NCBI GenBank assembly: GCA_902362375.1
Contig: CABIVS010000006.1
Span: forward strand, 62,001-126,000
Source of the DNA: Bacteroidaceae bacterium
Lineage (GTDB): Bacteria; Bacteroidota; Bacteroidia; Bacteroidales; Bacteroidaceae
DNA: 64,000 nucleotides
Direction of reading: 5' to 3'
Below are positions 34,168-43,768 of the stretch, one piece after another. Numbering within the stretch: the first letter of the stretch is position 1; every line of letters begins with the position of its first letter. A model generated the notes under the pieces. That model was not told the origin of the DNA and ran no database searches. It saw only the letters and a program-made list of their open reading frames with translations. The position numbers and the translations under genes were made by a program.

Positions 34168-36396
34168 TTACATACGTTCGTGGAAGCTACGGCTGATAAC
34201 CTCCAATTGATGTTCGCGGCTCAACTTCACGAAGTTTACGGCATAACCGGAAACACGGATGGTAAGCTGCGGGTATTTTTCCGGATGTTCCATGGCATCA
34301 TACAGCATATCACGGTTCAGAACGTTTACATTCAGGTGGTGAGCACCTTTGGTGAAGTAACCGTCCATCATGGTAACCAGATTCTCGATGCGATCTTCCG
34401 CAGTAGCTCCCAGTGATTTAGGAACGATAGAGAAAGTGTTACTGATACCGTCCTGTGAATCGCGGTAACGTAATTTCGCTACGGAACTCAAGGAAGCGAT
34501 GGCACCGTTCTTGTCGCGTCCGTGCATCGGGTTGGCTCCCGGAGCAAAAGCGACACCTTTGGCACGTCCGTCGGGAGTAGCACCTGTCTTCTTGCCATAC
34601 ATCACGTTGGAAGTGATAGTCAGCAATGAAAGAGTCGGACGGGCATTCTTGTAAACCGGAAGTTTCTTCAGTTCTTCGCTGAAGAAATATACCAGGTCAA
34701 CACCCAGATGGTCTACCTTGTCGTTGTCATTACCGAAGCAAGGGAATTCGCCTTCGATGTCGAAGCCTTCAGTGAGACCGATGTCGTTGCGACGTGCGGT
34801 TACTTTGGCATATTTGATGGCCGACAGTGAATCGAGTGCGATAGAAAGTCCGGCTACACCGTAAGCAAGATTAATGCGTGGGTTGGTATCTACAAGTGCC
34901 ATTTGGGCTTTCTCGTAGTAATACTTATCATGCATATAATGGATGATGTTCATCGCTTCGTTGTAAACACGGGCGATTTCGGTCAATACTTTCTTGTAGT
35001 TGTCCATTACTTCCTCAAATTTCAGCGTATCACTGGTCAATACGGGAATGTTTTTCACCATAACTGTACCGGTGTTTTCGCAACGTCCGCCGTTGATGGC
35101 GAGCAACAGGGCTTTCGCAAGATTGCAGCGTGCGCCGAAGAACTGGATTTGTTTACCGATTTCCTGGTAAGATACGCAGCAGGCAATTCCATAGTCGTCC
35201 GACTGGCGTACTTCGCGCATCAGGTCGTCGTTTTCGTATTGGATGGATGAAGTGTCGATGGAAACTTTAGCACAGAATTCCTTGAATCCTTCCGGCAGTT
35301 CCGGGCTCCATAGTACGGTCAGGTTCGGTTCCGGTGAAGGGCCGAGGTTGTACAGTGTTTGCAGGAAGCGGAATGAAGTCTTTGTCACCTTGGTACGTCC
35401 GTCGTTGAGGCGTCCGCCCAGAGATTCGGTTACCCATGTCGGGTCACCCGCAAAGATATCGTTGTAGGATTGCATACGCAGGTGGCGCACCATACGCAGT
35501 TTGATGACAAACTGGTCGATCAGCTCCTGTGCGAAAGATTCGGTGATGGTTCCTTTGCTCAATTCATATTCCATATAAATGTCGAGGAACGAAGAGACGT
35601 TACCCAGTGACATGGCAGCGCCGTCTTGTTCTTTTACGGCAGCAAGGTATGCCATGTAAACCCATTGTACGGCTTCTTGTGCCGTGTAAGCGGGACGGCT
35701 CAAATCGAGTCCGTAGTATTCGCCCATTACCTTCATGTCTTTCAACGCCTTGATTTGTTCTGCCACTTCTTCGCGCAGGCGGATACGGGCGTCGGTCATC
35801 GGACCGGTGAGGTTGCGTAAGTCTTCTTTTTTGGCTTCAATCAGTCGGTCGATACCATAGAGGGCCATGCGGCGGTAGTCGCCGATGATACGTCCGCGGG
35901 CGTAGTTGTCAGGAAGTCCGGTGAGGAATCCCAAAGAACGGAACGAGCGGATTTCTTCGGTATATACGTCGAATACTCCGTCGTTGTGTGTCTTGCGGTA
36001 GTGGGTGAAGATATCTTTTACGCGGTCGTCCACCTCTACACCGTTTTCGTGGCAGGCTTTGCTCACTACATTGATACCTCCGAAAGGTTTGATGGCACGT
36101 TTCAGAAGCTCGTCTGTCTGTAAGCCGACAATCAGTTCGTTTTCTTTGTCGATGTATCCGGCTTTATGAGAAGTGATGGTTGAGACGGTGACATTATCCA
36201 GTGAGCGTACCCCATTATTGGCTCTTTCTTCTGCCAGTGCTTCGAGGCAGCGGTTCCACACGGCTTTTGTGCGTTCAGTAGGTCCTTCGAGGAAAGAAGC
36301 ATCTCCATAATACGGAGTGATGTTATGACTTACGAAATCTCTGACGTTGATTTCAGTGCTCCAAAGACCGTCTTTAAAGATCTTGTTTAATTCCAT
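34168..36396 (-). CDS. pflB: Pyruvate formate-lyase (formate C-acetyltransferase)
   Basis: This 742-residue glycyl radical enzyme converts pyruvate and CoA to acetyl-CoA and formate during anaerobic fermentation. The active-site cysteine pair is in [10 protein letters not shown] (around residue 410), and the radical glycine is in RVSGYAVNF near the C-terminus (about residue 718). Length and motifs are those of the housekeeping PFL rather than a diol dehydratase or choline lyase homologue. A promoter-like TAACTTTG and a dyad site lie upstream (36443-36511). pflA follows 17 nt downstream. Confidence 0.97.
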   Translation of the reverse strand: MELNKIFKDGLWSTEINVRDFVSHNITPYYGDASFLEGPTERTKAVWNRCLEALAEERANNGVRSLDNVTVSTITSHKAGYIDKENELIVGLQTDELLKRAIKPFGGINVVSKACHENGVEVDDRVKDIFTHYRKTHNDGVFDVYTEEIRSFRSLGFLTGLPDNYARGRIIGDYRRMALYGIDRLIEAKKEDLRNLTGPMTDARIRLREEVAEQIKALKDMKVMGEYYGLDLSRPAYTAQEAVQWVYMAYLAAVKEQDGAAMSLGNVSSFLDIYMEYELSKGTITESFAQELIDQFVIKLRMVRHLRMQSYNDIFAGDPTWVTESLGGRLNDGRTKVTKTSFRFLQTLYNLGPSPEPNLTVLWSPELPEGFKEFCAKVSIDTSSIQYENDDLMREVRQSDDYGIACCVSYQEIGKQIQFFGARCNLAKALLLAINGGRCENTGTVMVKNIPVLTSDTLKFEEVMDNYKKVLTEIARVYNEAMNIIHYMHDKYYYEKAQMALVDTNPRINLAYGVAGLSIALDSLSAIKYAKVTARRNDIGLTEGFDIEGEFPCFGNDNDKVDHLGVDLVYFFSEELKKLPVYKNARPTLSLLTITSNVMYGKKTGATPDGRAKGVAFAPGANPMHGRDKNGAIASLSSVAKLRYRDSQDGISNTFSIVPKSLGATAEDRIENLVTMMDGYFTKGAHHLNVNVLNRDMLYDAMEHPEKYPQLTIRVSGYAVNFVKLSREHQLEVISRSFHERM

Positions 36397-36442
36397 AAAT
36401 GATAAAATTAGAGGTTGTAGTTATCCTTTTCTTTAGAGCGCA

Positions 36443-36511
36443 CAAAGTTACAATGATTTTTCATATAATCGGCATAAATATGCTCTATTTTATGCTTTTC
36501 AACATAAAATA
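36443..36511 (-). promoter_or_regulatory. pflB promoter with upstream dyad operator candidate
   Basis: On the minus strand TAACTTTG (complement of 36443-36450) fits the Bacteroides -7 element. About 60 nt upstream of the expected start is an exact inverted repeat TATTTTATG/CATAAAATA (36486-36494 and 36503-36511, 8-nt spacer). The position suits an activator of the CRP/FNR superfamily, but the half-sites are not the standard E. coli ones. No clear -33 element is seen. Confidence 0.5.
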
Positions 36512-36574
36512 CCTAGATATTGCTATTCTTTGGAAATGACCTTTCCCCGACTGTACGAAACGATTGTTTCCGGT

Positions 36575-39500
36575 CTACATAAAAGTGATATGTTTCATCA
36601 GTATGGAGGTGATTTGCCCTTTCAGTTGATTGGCATTGATGGGCTTGGGCATATAAGCGTCAAATCCGTTTTCCATCACTCTCTGCTCGTCCGAAGCATA
36701 GGCAAAGGCGGTGACGGCTATGATGGGAACCCGTTTGGAGTATTTCCGTATCTCTTTGGTTGCCTCGTATCCATCCATCACGGGCATGTTGATATCCATC
36801 AGGATGAGCTGCGGGTTATGTTCTCTAAATAGGCTTACTGCTTCCTCTCCATTCCAGGCATGTAGTAAATTGTAGTCCTTTTTAAGAATGGATTCTATCA
36901 GACGGTAATTACTTCCATGGTCTTCCGCCACCAGGATCGTGATTTTTTGCTTCTTTATCTTTACCGGTTCTGTTGTTACTTCCTGCTGCGGAGCTTCGAG
37001 CGCGGGACGGTAGGGGAGGGTGAACCAAAAAGTGGAACCCTCTCCGGGGGTTGAGCATACACTGATTTCACCTCCCATTTGCTGAACAAGAGTTTGGCAA
37101 ATCGAAAGTCCCAGTCCTGTTCCTTGTGCGAAAGTGTTCAGTTTGACAAAGCGTCCGAATACACTTTCTTGCTTGTCTTCCGAAATGCCGCAGCCGGTAT
37201 CAGTCACATAGAAATAGAGCTGTTTGTTATCACGTATTTGGTAGCCTATACGAATGTTACCTGTTTCTGTAAATTTGATGGCGTTTGTTACCAGATTAAT
37301 GATAATCTGTGAAATGCGGTTGCGTTCGGCATGAATATAACATTCCGGTAACGGAGTTTCGAGAGTGAGTGTGACTTGTTTGTCGGGGGACAGTTTCAGG
37401 CGTAATGAACTTTCCAGCTCGGTCATTACACCATTCAGGTCAAAGTCTGTGTAGGCAAACTCCATGGTACCGGCTTCAATCTTTGAGAGATCAAGGATGT
37501 CACTGATAAGTTGTAAAAGCAGGGTATTGTTATTTTCGATGATGCTGACATATTCCCGTTTCTCTTCTTCTTCCTCGGTGGAAGCCAGTATTCCGGAGAA
37601 ACCGACAATTGCATTGAGCGGTGTGCGGATCTCGTGGCTCATGTTGGCAAGGAAAGCCGATTTGAGTCGATTGGACTCTTCCGCGCGGTTTTTAGCGGAA
37701 ATCAAATCGTTTTCCATGCTCTTCCGGTCGGTAATGGTCAGCGAGGAACCTACTAAAGTGAGTGGCTGTCCGTTTTCGTCATAACTTTCTACAGCTACCT
37801 GTGCCTCTATCCAGTCAGTATGGTTCACACCGTCCACTTCTTTGATGATACGGTATTCCACCTTTGCTTTTCTAGTATGTTTGGTGATTAGGCTTGCATA
37901 GGCTTCTTTTACCTTGGGAAAGTCTTCTTTATGTATTTTTGTAAAATACTGTTCGTCGGATATATAAAGCTGTTCATCACTTATTTCTGTATTCTCATTG
38001 CCGGTGACGGCGGTTCTGTTTACATCATACTGTATGGTATGTGTCTTTAAATCCCATTTCCAGGGGATGATATTGGCAATATCGAGTGCCATGGATAACT
38101 TGTGGTTGATAGAACGCATTTGCATCTGGGCATGGTGCAACTCTGTGCTGTCCATACAGAATATATGCATGAATCGTCCGTCGTCACTGGCATTTACTAC
38201 TATGTCATAAAAAGTGTCGATCTCTTTATAATAGTAGGAAAAAGTGATGGAACGTTTTTCTGCCAGGGAGATATTCATGAAATGTAGAAACTGCGGCAGT
38301 GATTCCGGAAATATTTCGCTTCCCCGCTTACCGATAACTTTCTGTTTTTCGAAAAATCTCTTCTCGAAATGTTGGTTTACGTCTATATATATTGTGTCTA
38401 CAATCCGTCCGTCCTCATCTTTTATAAGTTCTTCCGCCATGTAAAGAATTGGCATATTATTGATAATGTTATAATACTTGCCAGTACTTTCTAATGCTTT
38501 GTGCTGGACACGCTTCATTCTTTCGAGTGTGCGTACTCGGTAATATTGGAAGCCTAACAGCAGCAGAATGAACAGGCAGCTTGTTCCGATGATCGCATAT
38601 TCGTATTTCTCCCACAAAGTGGGAGGTGCGTCATAGAAAATTGTATTTTTTGGACAATTTTTTGGATCGAGTTTGCGGTGGAGTAATGACTGATAATTGA
38701 ATACGGGAGTAGCATTTCCGGCATTATAGATAGGGATATAACGGGGTTGTTTTCCGTGGATAATCTCTTTGATGGTGGTTAACATCCGGTTAATATACTC
38801 TTTTTCATCATAGATATAGCCACCGATAATTCCTCCTTCTTCCTGAATACCTACTCTTCTGAATGAAAAAAGAGGTACGGATGAGGTGGCGATAATACGA
38901 TGGGAGTTACTGGTCATTACAAGATTTTCTTCATAGTCTTTTTTTCGTAACCAGGAAGAAAACAAAAATCCGGTAGTGAGAGGATTCTGTTTGCGGAGAA
39001 TGGTGAAAAGACTGTCGGTAGAGGTGTTTTCTGCAGAAATAAACTGATATTCCAAGTCCGGATGCTTCTTCCTGATCGTTGCGGAAAGGTCATAATCGTT
39101 CTGCTGGCATGTGTATGTACCATCACCGATATAAATGACTTTATTCATTTGCGGAATGAGCTGCTTCATGAGTTGCAGATTCTCTTCGATATACAGATTG
39201 GCGTACAACATGGTCAAGTTCATCGTCTTTTGTAGGTCGCTGATAGGTATACGCTGTTGCGGAGCCAGTGCATGAGCCTGAATGATAAGGCTGTCCGGAC
39301 CTGTATAATCCCGCTCGCCACATAGCAACATAGGAATGTCCGGCCATATCTTATTGAGGTTGTCGCAGAAAACGAAACTGGCATTCCCCACAAATACCAC
39401 CATTTTGGGAGGAGACGAAGGTAACATCTCGCAGATACTTGCTTCGAATTTATCCACCTCTTTGGCGTTTTGCAATGCGAACATATTCAGATATATAGTA

Positions 39501-39697
39501 TATGCTCCTATGGTGCTGTCTTGTGAAGCCATGGTGACAATCGGAGTGATGAAGCTGTTGCTCCAGGGATTGGAGTCTGCATAAGCGCTGATGACCAGAA
39601 TCTGGTCGAGGTCTTTTTTAGGGGTACTACCTACTGATAGAAGAGTGTGTGTGAGTAGGCATAAAAAAATAATACTAGTCTTAAATATACTTCCCAT
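36575..39697 (-). CDS. Hybrid two-component sensor histidine kinase with periplasmic binding-protein-like sensor
   Basis: This membrane kinase has about 1040 residues from ATG 39697 (MGSIFK, a signal/anchor helix); an upstream in-frame ATG at 39904 would add an implausible N-terminus reaching into the region of the tRNA promoter. The periplasmic sensor (about 25-360) resembles ABC substrate-binding folds. A transmembrane helix lies at about 367-387, followed by two PAS-like domains (about 405-520 and 530-665), HisKA with phospho-acceptor His near residue 688 (NMSHEIRTPLNA), HATPase ('NLVTNAIKF', 'GTGLGLSI') and a receiver domain with acceptor Asp near 968 (LILMDINMP). No DNA-binding output domain is present, so it must pass the phosphate to an unlinked regulator. 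The ligand is unknown. Confidence 0.9.
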   Translation of the reverse strand: MGSIFKTSIIFLCLLTHTLLSVGSTPKKDLDQILVISAYADSNPWSNSFITPIVTMASQDSTIGAYTIYLNMFALQNAKEVDKFEASICEMLPSSPPKMVVFVGNASFVFCDNLNKIWPDIPMLLCGERDYTGPDSLIIQAHALAPQQRIPISDLQKTMNLTMLYANLYIEENLQLMKQLIPQMNKVIYIGDGTYTCQQNDYDLSATIRKKHPDLEYQFISAENTSTDSLFTILRKQNPLTTGFLFSSWLRKKDYEENLVMTSNSHRIIATSSVPLFSFRRVGIQEEGGIIGGYIYDEKEYINRMLTTIKEIIHGKQPRYIPIYNAGNATPVFNYQSLLHRKLDPKNCPKNTIFYDAPPTLWEKYEYAIIGTSCLFILLLLGFQYYRVRTLERMKRVQHKALESTGKYYNIINNMPILYMAEELIKDEDGRIVDTIYIDVNQHFEKRFFEKQKVIGKRGSEIFPESLPQFLHFMNISLAEKRSITFSYYYKEIDTFYDIVVNASDDGRFMHIFCMDSTELHHAQMQMRSINHKLSMALDIANIIPWKWDLKTHTIQYDVNRTAVTGNENTEISDEQLYISDEQYFTKIHKEDFPKVKEAYASLITKHTRKAKVEYRIIKEVDGVNHTDWIEAQVAVESYDENGQPLTLVGSSLTITDRKSMENDLISAKNRAEESNRLKSAFLANMSHEIRTPLNAIVGFSGILASTEEEEEKREYVSIIENNNTLLLQLISDILDLSKIEAGTMEFAYTDFDLNGVMTELESSLRLKLSPDKQVTLTLETPLPECYIHAERNRISQIIINLVTNAIKFTETGNIRIGYQIRDNKQLYFYVTDTGCGISEDKQESVFGRFVKLNTFAQGTGLGLSICQTLVQQMGGEISVCSTPGEGSTFWFTLPYRPALEAPQQEVTTEPVKIKKQKITILVAEDHGSNYRLIESILKKDYNLLHAWNGEEAVSLFREHNPQLILMDINMPVMDGYEATKEIRKYSKRVPIIAVTAFAYASDEQRVMENGFDAYMPKPINANQLKGQITSILMKHITFM

Positions 39698-39867
39698 ACT
39701 GCTTTTTCGCTTATTGTTTATTTTGTTGTGAAAACGAGGCGAAGATATGCATAAAATGTAAATATGCAAAGGAAAATGAGAATTAATTAGTAACGGACTA
39801 TAGAGTTGTTTTGCCAGCTTTATTTTCTGCCCTGATTTTATTTTTCGTAAATTTTGTCCTAAAAATA

Positions 39868-39898
39868 TTTGCGTATCAAAAAAAGAGTTGTACCTTTG
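39868..39898 (+). promoter_or_regulatory. Promoter of tRNA-Ser(UGA)
   Basis: TTTG at 39868-39871, a 19-nt spacer and TACCTTTG at 39891-39898 form a textbook Bacteroides promoter about 40 nt before the tRNA. The -33 region sequence AATATTTGCG also occurs before the second tRNA-Ser (47083-47092). Confidence 0.85.
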
Positions 39899-39938
39899 CA
39901 CCACTTTTAACGAAAAGCACTTCTGATAAAGAGGTTTT

Positions 39939-40023
39939 GGAGAGGTGGCAGAGTGGTCGATTGCGGCGGTCTTGAAAACCGTTGTACCGCGAGGTACCCG
40001 GGGTTCGAATCCCTGTCTCTCCG
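39939..40023 (+). tRNA. tRNA-Ser (anticodon UGA)
   Basis: The 85-nt cloverleaf has acceptor GGAGAGG pairing with TCTCTCC, an anticodon stem GCGGT/ACCGT with loop CTTGAAA (anticodon TGA), an extended variable arm typical of class II serine tRNAs, and T-loop TTCGAAT. CCA is not encoded. Its 3' end is the integration target of the element at 40012-46912 and remains intact. Confidence 0.97.
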
Positions 40024-40024
40024 C
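40012..40024 (+). repeat. Left attachment site (att core)
   Basis: CCTGTCTCTCCGC spans the last 12 bases of the tRNA gene plus one base. It is repeated exactly at 46900-46912. The 10 bases before it, within the tRNA T-arm, are only partly conserved at the right end. Confidence 0.88.
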
Positions 40025-40033
40025 TGGAAATGT

Positions 40034-40070
40034 AACCCTTTATAAATCAATGATTTATAAAGGGTTTTTT
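40034..40070 (+). terminator. Terminator downstream of tRNA-Ser(UGA), inside the element
   Basis: AACCCTTTATAAAT at 40034-40047 pairs with its complement at 40053-40066, followed by TTTT. It follows the tRNA by 10 nt and lies just inside the left end, so the element supplies the tRNA with a new terminator. The rest of the 335-nt gap up to the integrase (to 40359) shows nothing further I can support; the integrase promoter is not obvious. Confidence 0.8.
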
Positions 40071-40359
40071 AGTACCTCAAATCTCCCGAACCTATTGTTT
40101 TCTTTTTCTTTATTTATCTGATAATATGATAGTTATATAATTTATTGCTAGTTGGTTTATTGTAATTGGGCACTGATAATGAGTGTTGGAAGTGGCTAAA
40201 TCATGCTCAATGATTGAACTCAAAAATGTCCATGATTAAATATTTATTATTCAGATAATCAGTATTTTATCTGTTTGCCTTAAAGAAAACTATTTTTTCT
40301 TCATTGTTTTATTATTTTTTGCCCTTCTTTGGAAATTGTTTAATTAAAAATCGATCATT

Positions 40360-41550
40360 ATGAGACAAACATTTTCCCTTTTATTCTTTTTGAAGAAAAG
40401 ACAAAACCATATGGATGGCTTGCATCCAATTATGGTTCGTATCACTATCAATGGTAAAAGTGTAGAAATTTATACCGGGCAAAAAGCGTTACTTTCTAAT
40501 TGGAGTATCCGATTACATCAGTGTGTGGGCAGTTGTGCGAAACAAACAAATTTATTTCTAAAAAGTATCAGGTTTAGGCTGAATCAGATTTTTTATCAAC
40601 AGTCTTTATACGGAGAGACAACTACTCCTCAAAAAATCAAAGATACTTTTACAGGAGCAGACAAAAAGAATCATTATTTACTTTCTTTATTTGAATTACA
40701 CAATGAGAGTATAAGGAAGCAGGTGGGTATAAGCAAATCTCCTACGACTTTTCGGAAATATGAAACTACACGCAAGCATCTTCAAGGTTATCTTCGAAGT
40801 AAGTGTCTGGAGGATATAATTCTAGAAAATATCAATCATACATTTATTTGTGATTTTGAAGTCTATTTGCGTGTAACCGCTCATTGTGCTCATAATACAA
40901 CAGCTAAATTTATGCAGTTTTTCAAACGAATTATCATCCTTGCTTTAAATAATGGGTATATAACCAAAAATCCTTTTTCAGAATATCAGATAAAACTGCA
41001 AAAAGTAGATCGTGGATATTTAACGAGAGAAGAACTACAGAGAATAAAAGAAAAAAAGATCGAAATAAAACGTTTGGTTTTAGTCAGAGATCTTTTTCTT
41101 TTTGCATGCTACACAGGTTTATCTTATATTGATCTCAAGAATTTGTCAAAACATCATTTGTATATTGCTCATGATGGGAATTTGTGGTTACGAATGAACC
41201 GCAATAAAAGTGGTGAGACAGCAAATGTATACCTATTTAATCTTCCTAAGACATTGATTGCAAAATATGAAAATCCAGATTCTATCTACTTATTTCCTGT
41301 TCCAAGTAATCAAAAAGTAAATGCTTATTTAAAAGAGATTGCTGATATTTGTGATATTCATAAGAACCTGACTTTTCACGTTGCCCGCCATACGATGGCA
41401 ACGACTGTTTGTTTGGCAAACGGTGTGCCTATTGAGAGCCTATCTAAGGTTTTAGGACACACTAATATAAAAACTACTCAACTATATGCCAAGATTACCG
41501 ATGAAAAATTAAGTAATGATTTGGCTATACTCATGTCAAAGATAGATTAG
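40360..41550 (+). CDS. Tyrosine recombinase (integrase) of the tRNA-Ser element
   Basis: This 396-residue site-specific recombinase has an N-terminal arm-binding domain ('MDGLHPIMVRITINGKSVEI'), a SAM-like core-binding domain (about 105-205) and a catalytic domain. Visible catalytic parts are HVARH (His, Arg), LGHTNIKTTQLY (His, nucleophile Tyr) and a beta-hairpin lysine in NKSG. The first catalytic block reads YTGLSYIDL, with Ser where most family members have Arg; the Bacteroides CTnDOT integrase is known to have the same replacement. It lies 336 nt from the attachment site and points into the element, as expected. Confidence 0.93.
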   Translation: MRQTFSLLFFLKKRQNHMDGLHPIMVRITINGKSVEIYTGQKALLSNWSIRLHQCVGSCAKQTNLFLKSIRFRLNQIFYQQSLYGETTTPQKIKDTFTGADKKNHYLLSLFELHNESIRKQVGISKSPTTFRKYETTRKHLQGYLRSKCLEDIILENINHTFICDFEVYLRVTAHCAHNTTAKFMQFFKRIIILALNNGYITKNPFSEYQIKLQKVDRGYLTREELQRIKEKKIEIKRLVLVRDLFLFACYTGLSYIDLKNLSKHHLYIAHDGNLWLRMNRNKSGETANVYLFNLPKTLIAKYENPDSIYLFPVPSNQKVNAYLKEIADICDIHKNLTFHVARHTMATTVCLANGVPIESLSKVLGHTNIKTTQLYAKITDEKLSNDLAILMSKID

Positions 41551-41602
41551 ACTTTTATATCTTAAGCTTCATGTATTGAAAATAGATGGAGCTTAAGAAA
41601 AC

Positions 41603-41836
41603 TCAATTTGGTATTGATTTTATTTGTAAAGAAACTGTTGTAGTATTAAATATAGTACAGATTTTACGTGATACTTTCCAAAATTTTGTATAAATAAGAA
41701 GTTTCAGATTTAAGGTTTTATACTTAAATCTTGTTTTCAAATGTTGAATGCTTACGTCTTCTTCGCTTTTAAATTGACTTAAGAACTCCTTGCTCAATAA
41801 TTCTTTGGGAATCTCCATAAAATTTACATTTTTCAA
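41603..41836 (-). pseudogene. IS256-family transposase N-terminal remnant
   Basis: The first 28 residues (MEIPKELLSKEFLSQFKSEE and neighbours) match the conserved start of IS256-family transposases of Bacteroidota. The match then stops and unrelated sequence follows to a stop at residue 77; the catalytic DDE domain is missing. It is a 5' scrap left after deletion. Upstream are an inverted repeat (41851-41882) and a sequence ATGGACAGTGTTTCT at 41896-41910 that may be the old IS end. The small protein is unlikely to be functional. Confidence 0.6.
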
Positions 41837-41850
41837 ATTTAATAAATAAA

Positions 41851-41882
41851 AAAACTACAAGTAACAATACCTGTAGTTTTTC
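41851..41882. repeat. Inverted repeat upstream of the IS256 remnant
   Basis: AAAAACTACA at 41851-41860 and its exact complement at 41873-41882 flank a 12-nt loop. It lies between the transposase start and the presumed IS end, where insertion sequences often have a hairpin that blocks read-in transcription. It has T-runs on either strand. Confidence 0.55.
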
Positions 41883-41916
41883 ATTTACACAATTTTATGG
41901 ACAGTGTTTCTAAAAT

Positions 41917-41952
41917 AAAAGCCGTTACATGATTTTGAATGTAACGGCTTTT
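41917..41952 (-). terminator. Terminator of the abiE operon
   Basis: AAAAGCCGTTACAT at 41917-41930 pairs over 14 bp with 41939-41952, with an 8-nt loop. On the minus strand it is followed by TTTTATTTTA. It lies 35 nt after the abiEii stop. Confidence 0.85.
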
Positions 41953-41986
41953 TAAGTTAAGTTGAAGGATGAAATTATTTTTATTA

Positions 41987-42775
41987 TTATAGTTTTTCTA
42001 TTAATTCTTTCTTTATAATTTCATATGCCTCTTGCGGATTGAACTTTTCGTCAGGACGGAGCAGTAGTTCCGTATCTCCCAAAAATTCATCATCCTGCAT
42101 TTTTATTTCCATATTTTGTATAAACTCCTTTTGTGAAGGAGGATTGTCCACAACAAACTCCATATACTTGTGATAACATTCCAGTACCTTATCGGTATTT
42201 AATGAGCCTGTCGATATTGCTTTGTACAAATCAAAAAGATCACGTCCTTTTCTTCTTTGGTAGAGCGCACGTAATTTAGTTCCTATTAATTCGTCTAAAT
42301 GATAAGTATTCACTTGGCAACTTCCGGTATACCATTGGTTCTGTACACTGAAATCCATCTTATTCAGACCAAAGACATTGAAATGCTCCTTGCAGTTAAT
42401 CTCTACTTTTAATCGTATCGGTACCACAGGTATGGTTTCTGAATCAAATCGAAAGATTAATGTATTGTTATGCTTCTTCTGTTTCACTTTAGGCTCACCT
42501 AAGAAAGCAAGCACATCACGTATTTTGTCTATGGTTGCCTTTATCGGCTCCGGCTCTATCTGTACCAGGTCAATGTCTTCACTGTACCTGGGCTGGGGAG
42601 ACAGGTAGAGCTTATGCAAGGCTGTACCGCCACGAAAAGCCAAATGTGATGACAGGTATTCATCCTTATATATTTCTGTCAATGCACGACATATAACTAA
42701 ATCCTGCTCCACTTGTTCGGAAGCACTCCAAGGCACTATGTTGCGCCATGCTGTTATTGCATATTCCGGTATCAT
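41987..42775 (-). CDS. abiEii: AbiEii-family nucleotidyltransferase toxin
   Basis: This 262-residue protein belongs to the AbiEii/AbiGii nucleotidyltransferase family, the toxin half of a type IV toxin-antitoxin and abortive infection system. Its motifs are FRGGTALHKLYL (the GG(S/T) motif), YSEDIDLV (the DxD metal site) and KLRALYQRRKGRDLFDLY in the C-terminal half. It would transfer nucleotides to a cellular target, probably tRNA, and stop growth during phage infection. The ATG overlaps the antitoxin stop by 4 nt, so the two are translationally coupled. Confidence 0.93.
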   Translation of the reverse strand: MIPEYAITAWRNIVPWSASEQVEQDLVICRALTEIYKDEYLSSHLAFRGGTALHKLYLSPQPRYSEDIDLVQIEPEPIKATIDKIRDVLAFLGEPKVKQKKHNNTLIFRFDSETIPVVPIRLKVEINCKEHFNVFGLNKMDFSVQNQWYTGSCQVNTYHLDELIGTKLRALYQRRKGRDLFDLYKAISTGSLNTDKVLECYHKYMEFVVDNPPSQKEFIQNMEIKMQDDEFLGDTELLLRPDEKFNPQEAYEIIKKELIEKL

Positions 42776-43587
42776 TCGTCTATTTCAATTTCTTCATTAA
42801 TAATTATTTTCCACTTTGCATTATATTCGCAATCCTCACTGTCTTTTCCAGTCTTCAAGGGTGACTTTCGGAATAGAATGCCAGCCTCCTTTGTTTTGCG
42901 CAGTAAATCATCTGCCAACTCTGAATAATCCAGTTCTTCTAATAAATACCCTAACCTTTGCACTACAGGGACGGGAGTATTGTCAAATATAGAAATAGCC
43001 ATATCACGGAAGTTTAGCTCTTCCGCCAATTCATTCAATACGGTCGCCGCTCTGTTAATCCCGCCTATCTCTTTATCATAAAGGATAAGATCCATTGCGG
43101 TCAGTTCGGGACTGGAAACTAAAACGTAACCGCTTTTAGTTTTCTTCTGAATCAAAAAAGATGTCGGTATATTTTTCTTTATGATGAACTTCATCCTTAT
43201 ACCTTTTTTCTCTGATGCTCTTACGCTTGGTAAGCCTGTAATCACAGTGAATACTTGCGGACGTTGATGTGCCGCCGCATAAAAGGCTGCGGCATCCAAT
43301 AATCCAATATAATATTGTCTGTGCAAATATTCCATCAATTGATTTATATAAACAATAGGGGGTACTACGCCTTTATGCGCATACTCAATAGGTATTACAA
43401 CATAAAATCCTTTCCATACCGATAGAATTTTCCCTTTGGTAACTAAACGTAATAAAGCATTCGCTGTTCCACGTTTACTTATAGATGGAAATAATTTATA
43501 GACTTCTTCAATAGAAAAAGTGATAACCCCTCTCTTAGGTAAGTCTTCCACCCAATTTCTAATCTTATAATTATCTTCCTGTTTCAT
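42772..43587 (-). CDS. abiEi: AbiEi-family antitoxin
   Basis: This 271-residue antitoxin has an N-terminal winged-helix domain ('RGVITFSIEEVYKLFPSISKRGTANALLRLVTKGKILSVWKGFYVV' segments, about 15-65) that represses its own operon, and a C-terminal domain (about 85-265) typical of AbiEi_4 proteins, with 'YYIGLLDAAAFYAAAHQRPQVFTVIT'. It does not directly inactivate the toxin by sequence-visible means; in known AbiE systems the antitoxin acts at the level of expression and target protection. It is the first gene of the two-gene operon, with a 180-nt upstream region containing a candidate -7 TATTTTTG (complement of 43609-43616). Confidence 0.92.
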   Translation of the reverse strand: MKQEDNYKIRNWVEDLPKRGVITFSIEEVYKLFPSISKRGTANALLRLVTKGKILSVWKGFYVVIPIEYAHKGVVPPIVYINQLMEYLHRQYYIGLLDAAAFYAAAHQRPQVFTVITGLPSVRASEKKGIRMKFIIKKNIPTSFLIQKKTKSGYVLVSSPELTAMDLILYDKEIGGINRAATVLNELAEELNFRDMAISIFDNTPVPVVQRLGYLLEELDYSELADDLLRKTKEAGILFRKSPLKTGKDSEDCEYNAKWKIIINEEIEIDE

Positions 43588-43673
43588 ATCTGATCAACAT
43601 TGTATCTGCAAAAATACTCATTTTTCGGGTAAAATCGCAGATGAAATGTGATTTCTTGCTTTTTCGTTAAAAA

Positions 43674-43708
43674 ATATCCCATCCTATCCTCACGACAGTA
43701 TGGGATAT
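43674..43708 (-). terminator. Terminator of the primase operon
   Basis: ATATCCCAT at 43674-43682 pairs with ATGGGATAT at 43700-43708; on the minus strand a TTTTTT run follows. It ends the HTH-primase-HTH operon and separates it from abiE. Confidence 0.82.
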
Positions 43709-43768
43709 ACATTAAGCTCTAAACTTAATCTCTAATCAAATTATGGAAATTATATGGTATGTACATTA

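Noticed and set aside
34903..35250. Plus-strand open frames over pflB and hydrogenase genes
   Set aside because: These are shadows of strongly conserved minus-strand genes, with no domain or ribosome binding site of their own.
36575..39904. Longer kinase start at 39904
   Set aside because: The extra 69 residues lack family character and run into the tRNA promoter, whereas ATG 39697 starts a normal signal/anchor helix.
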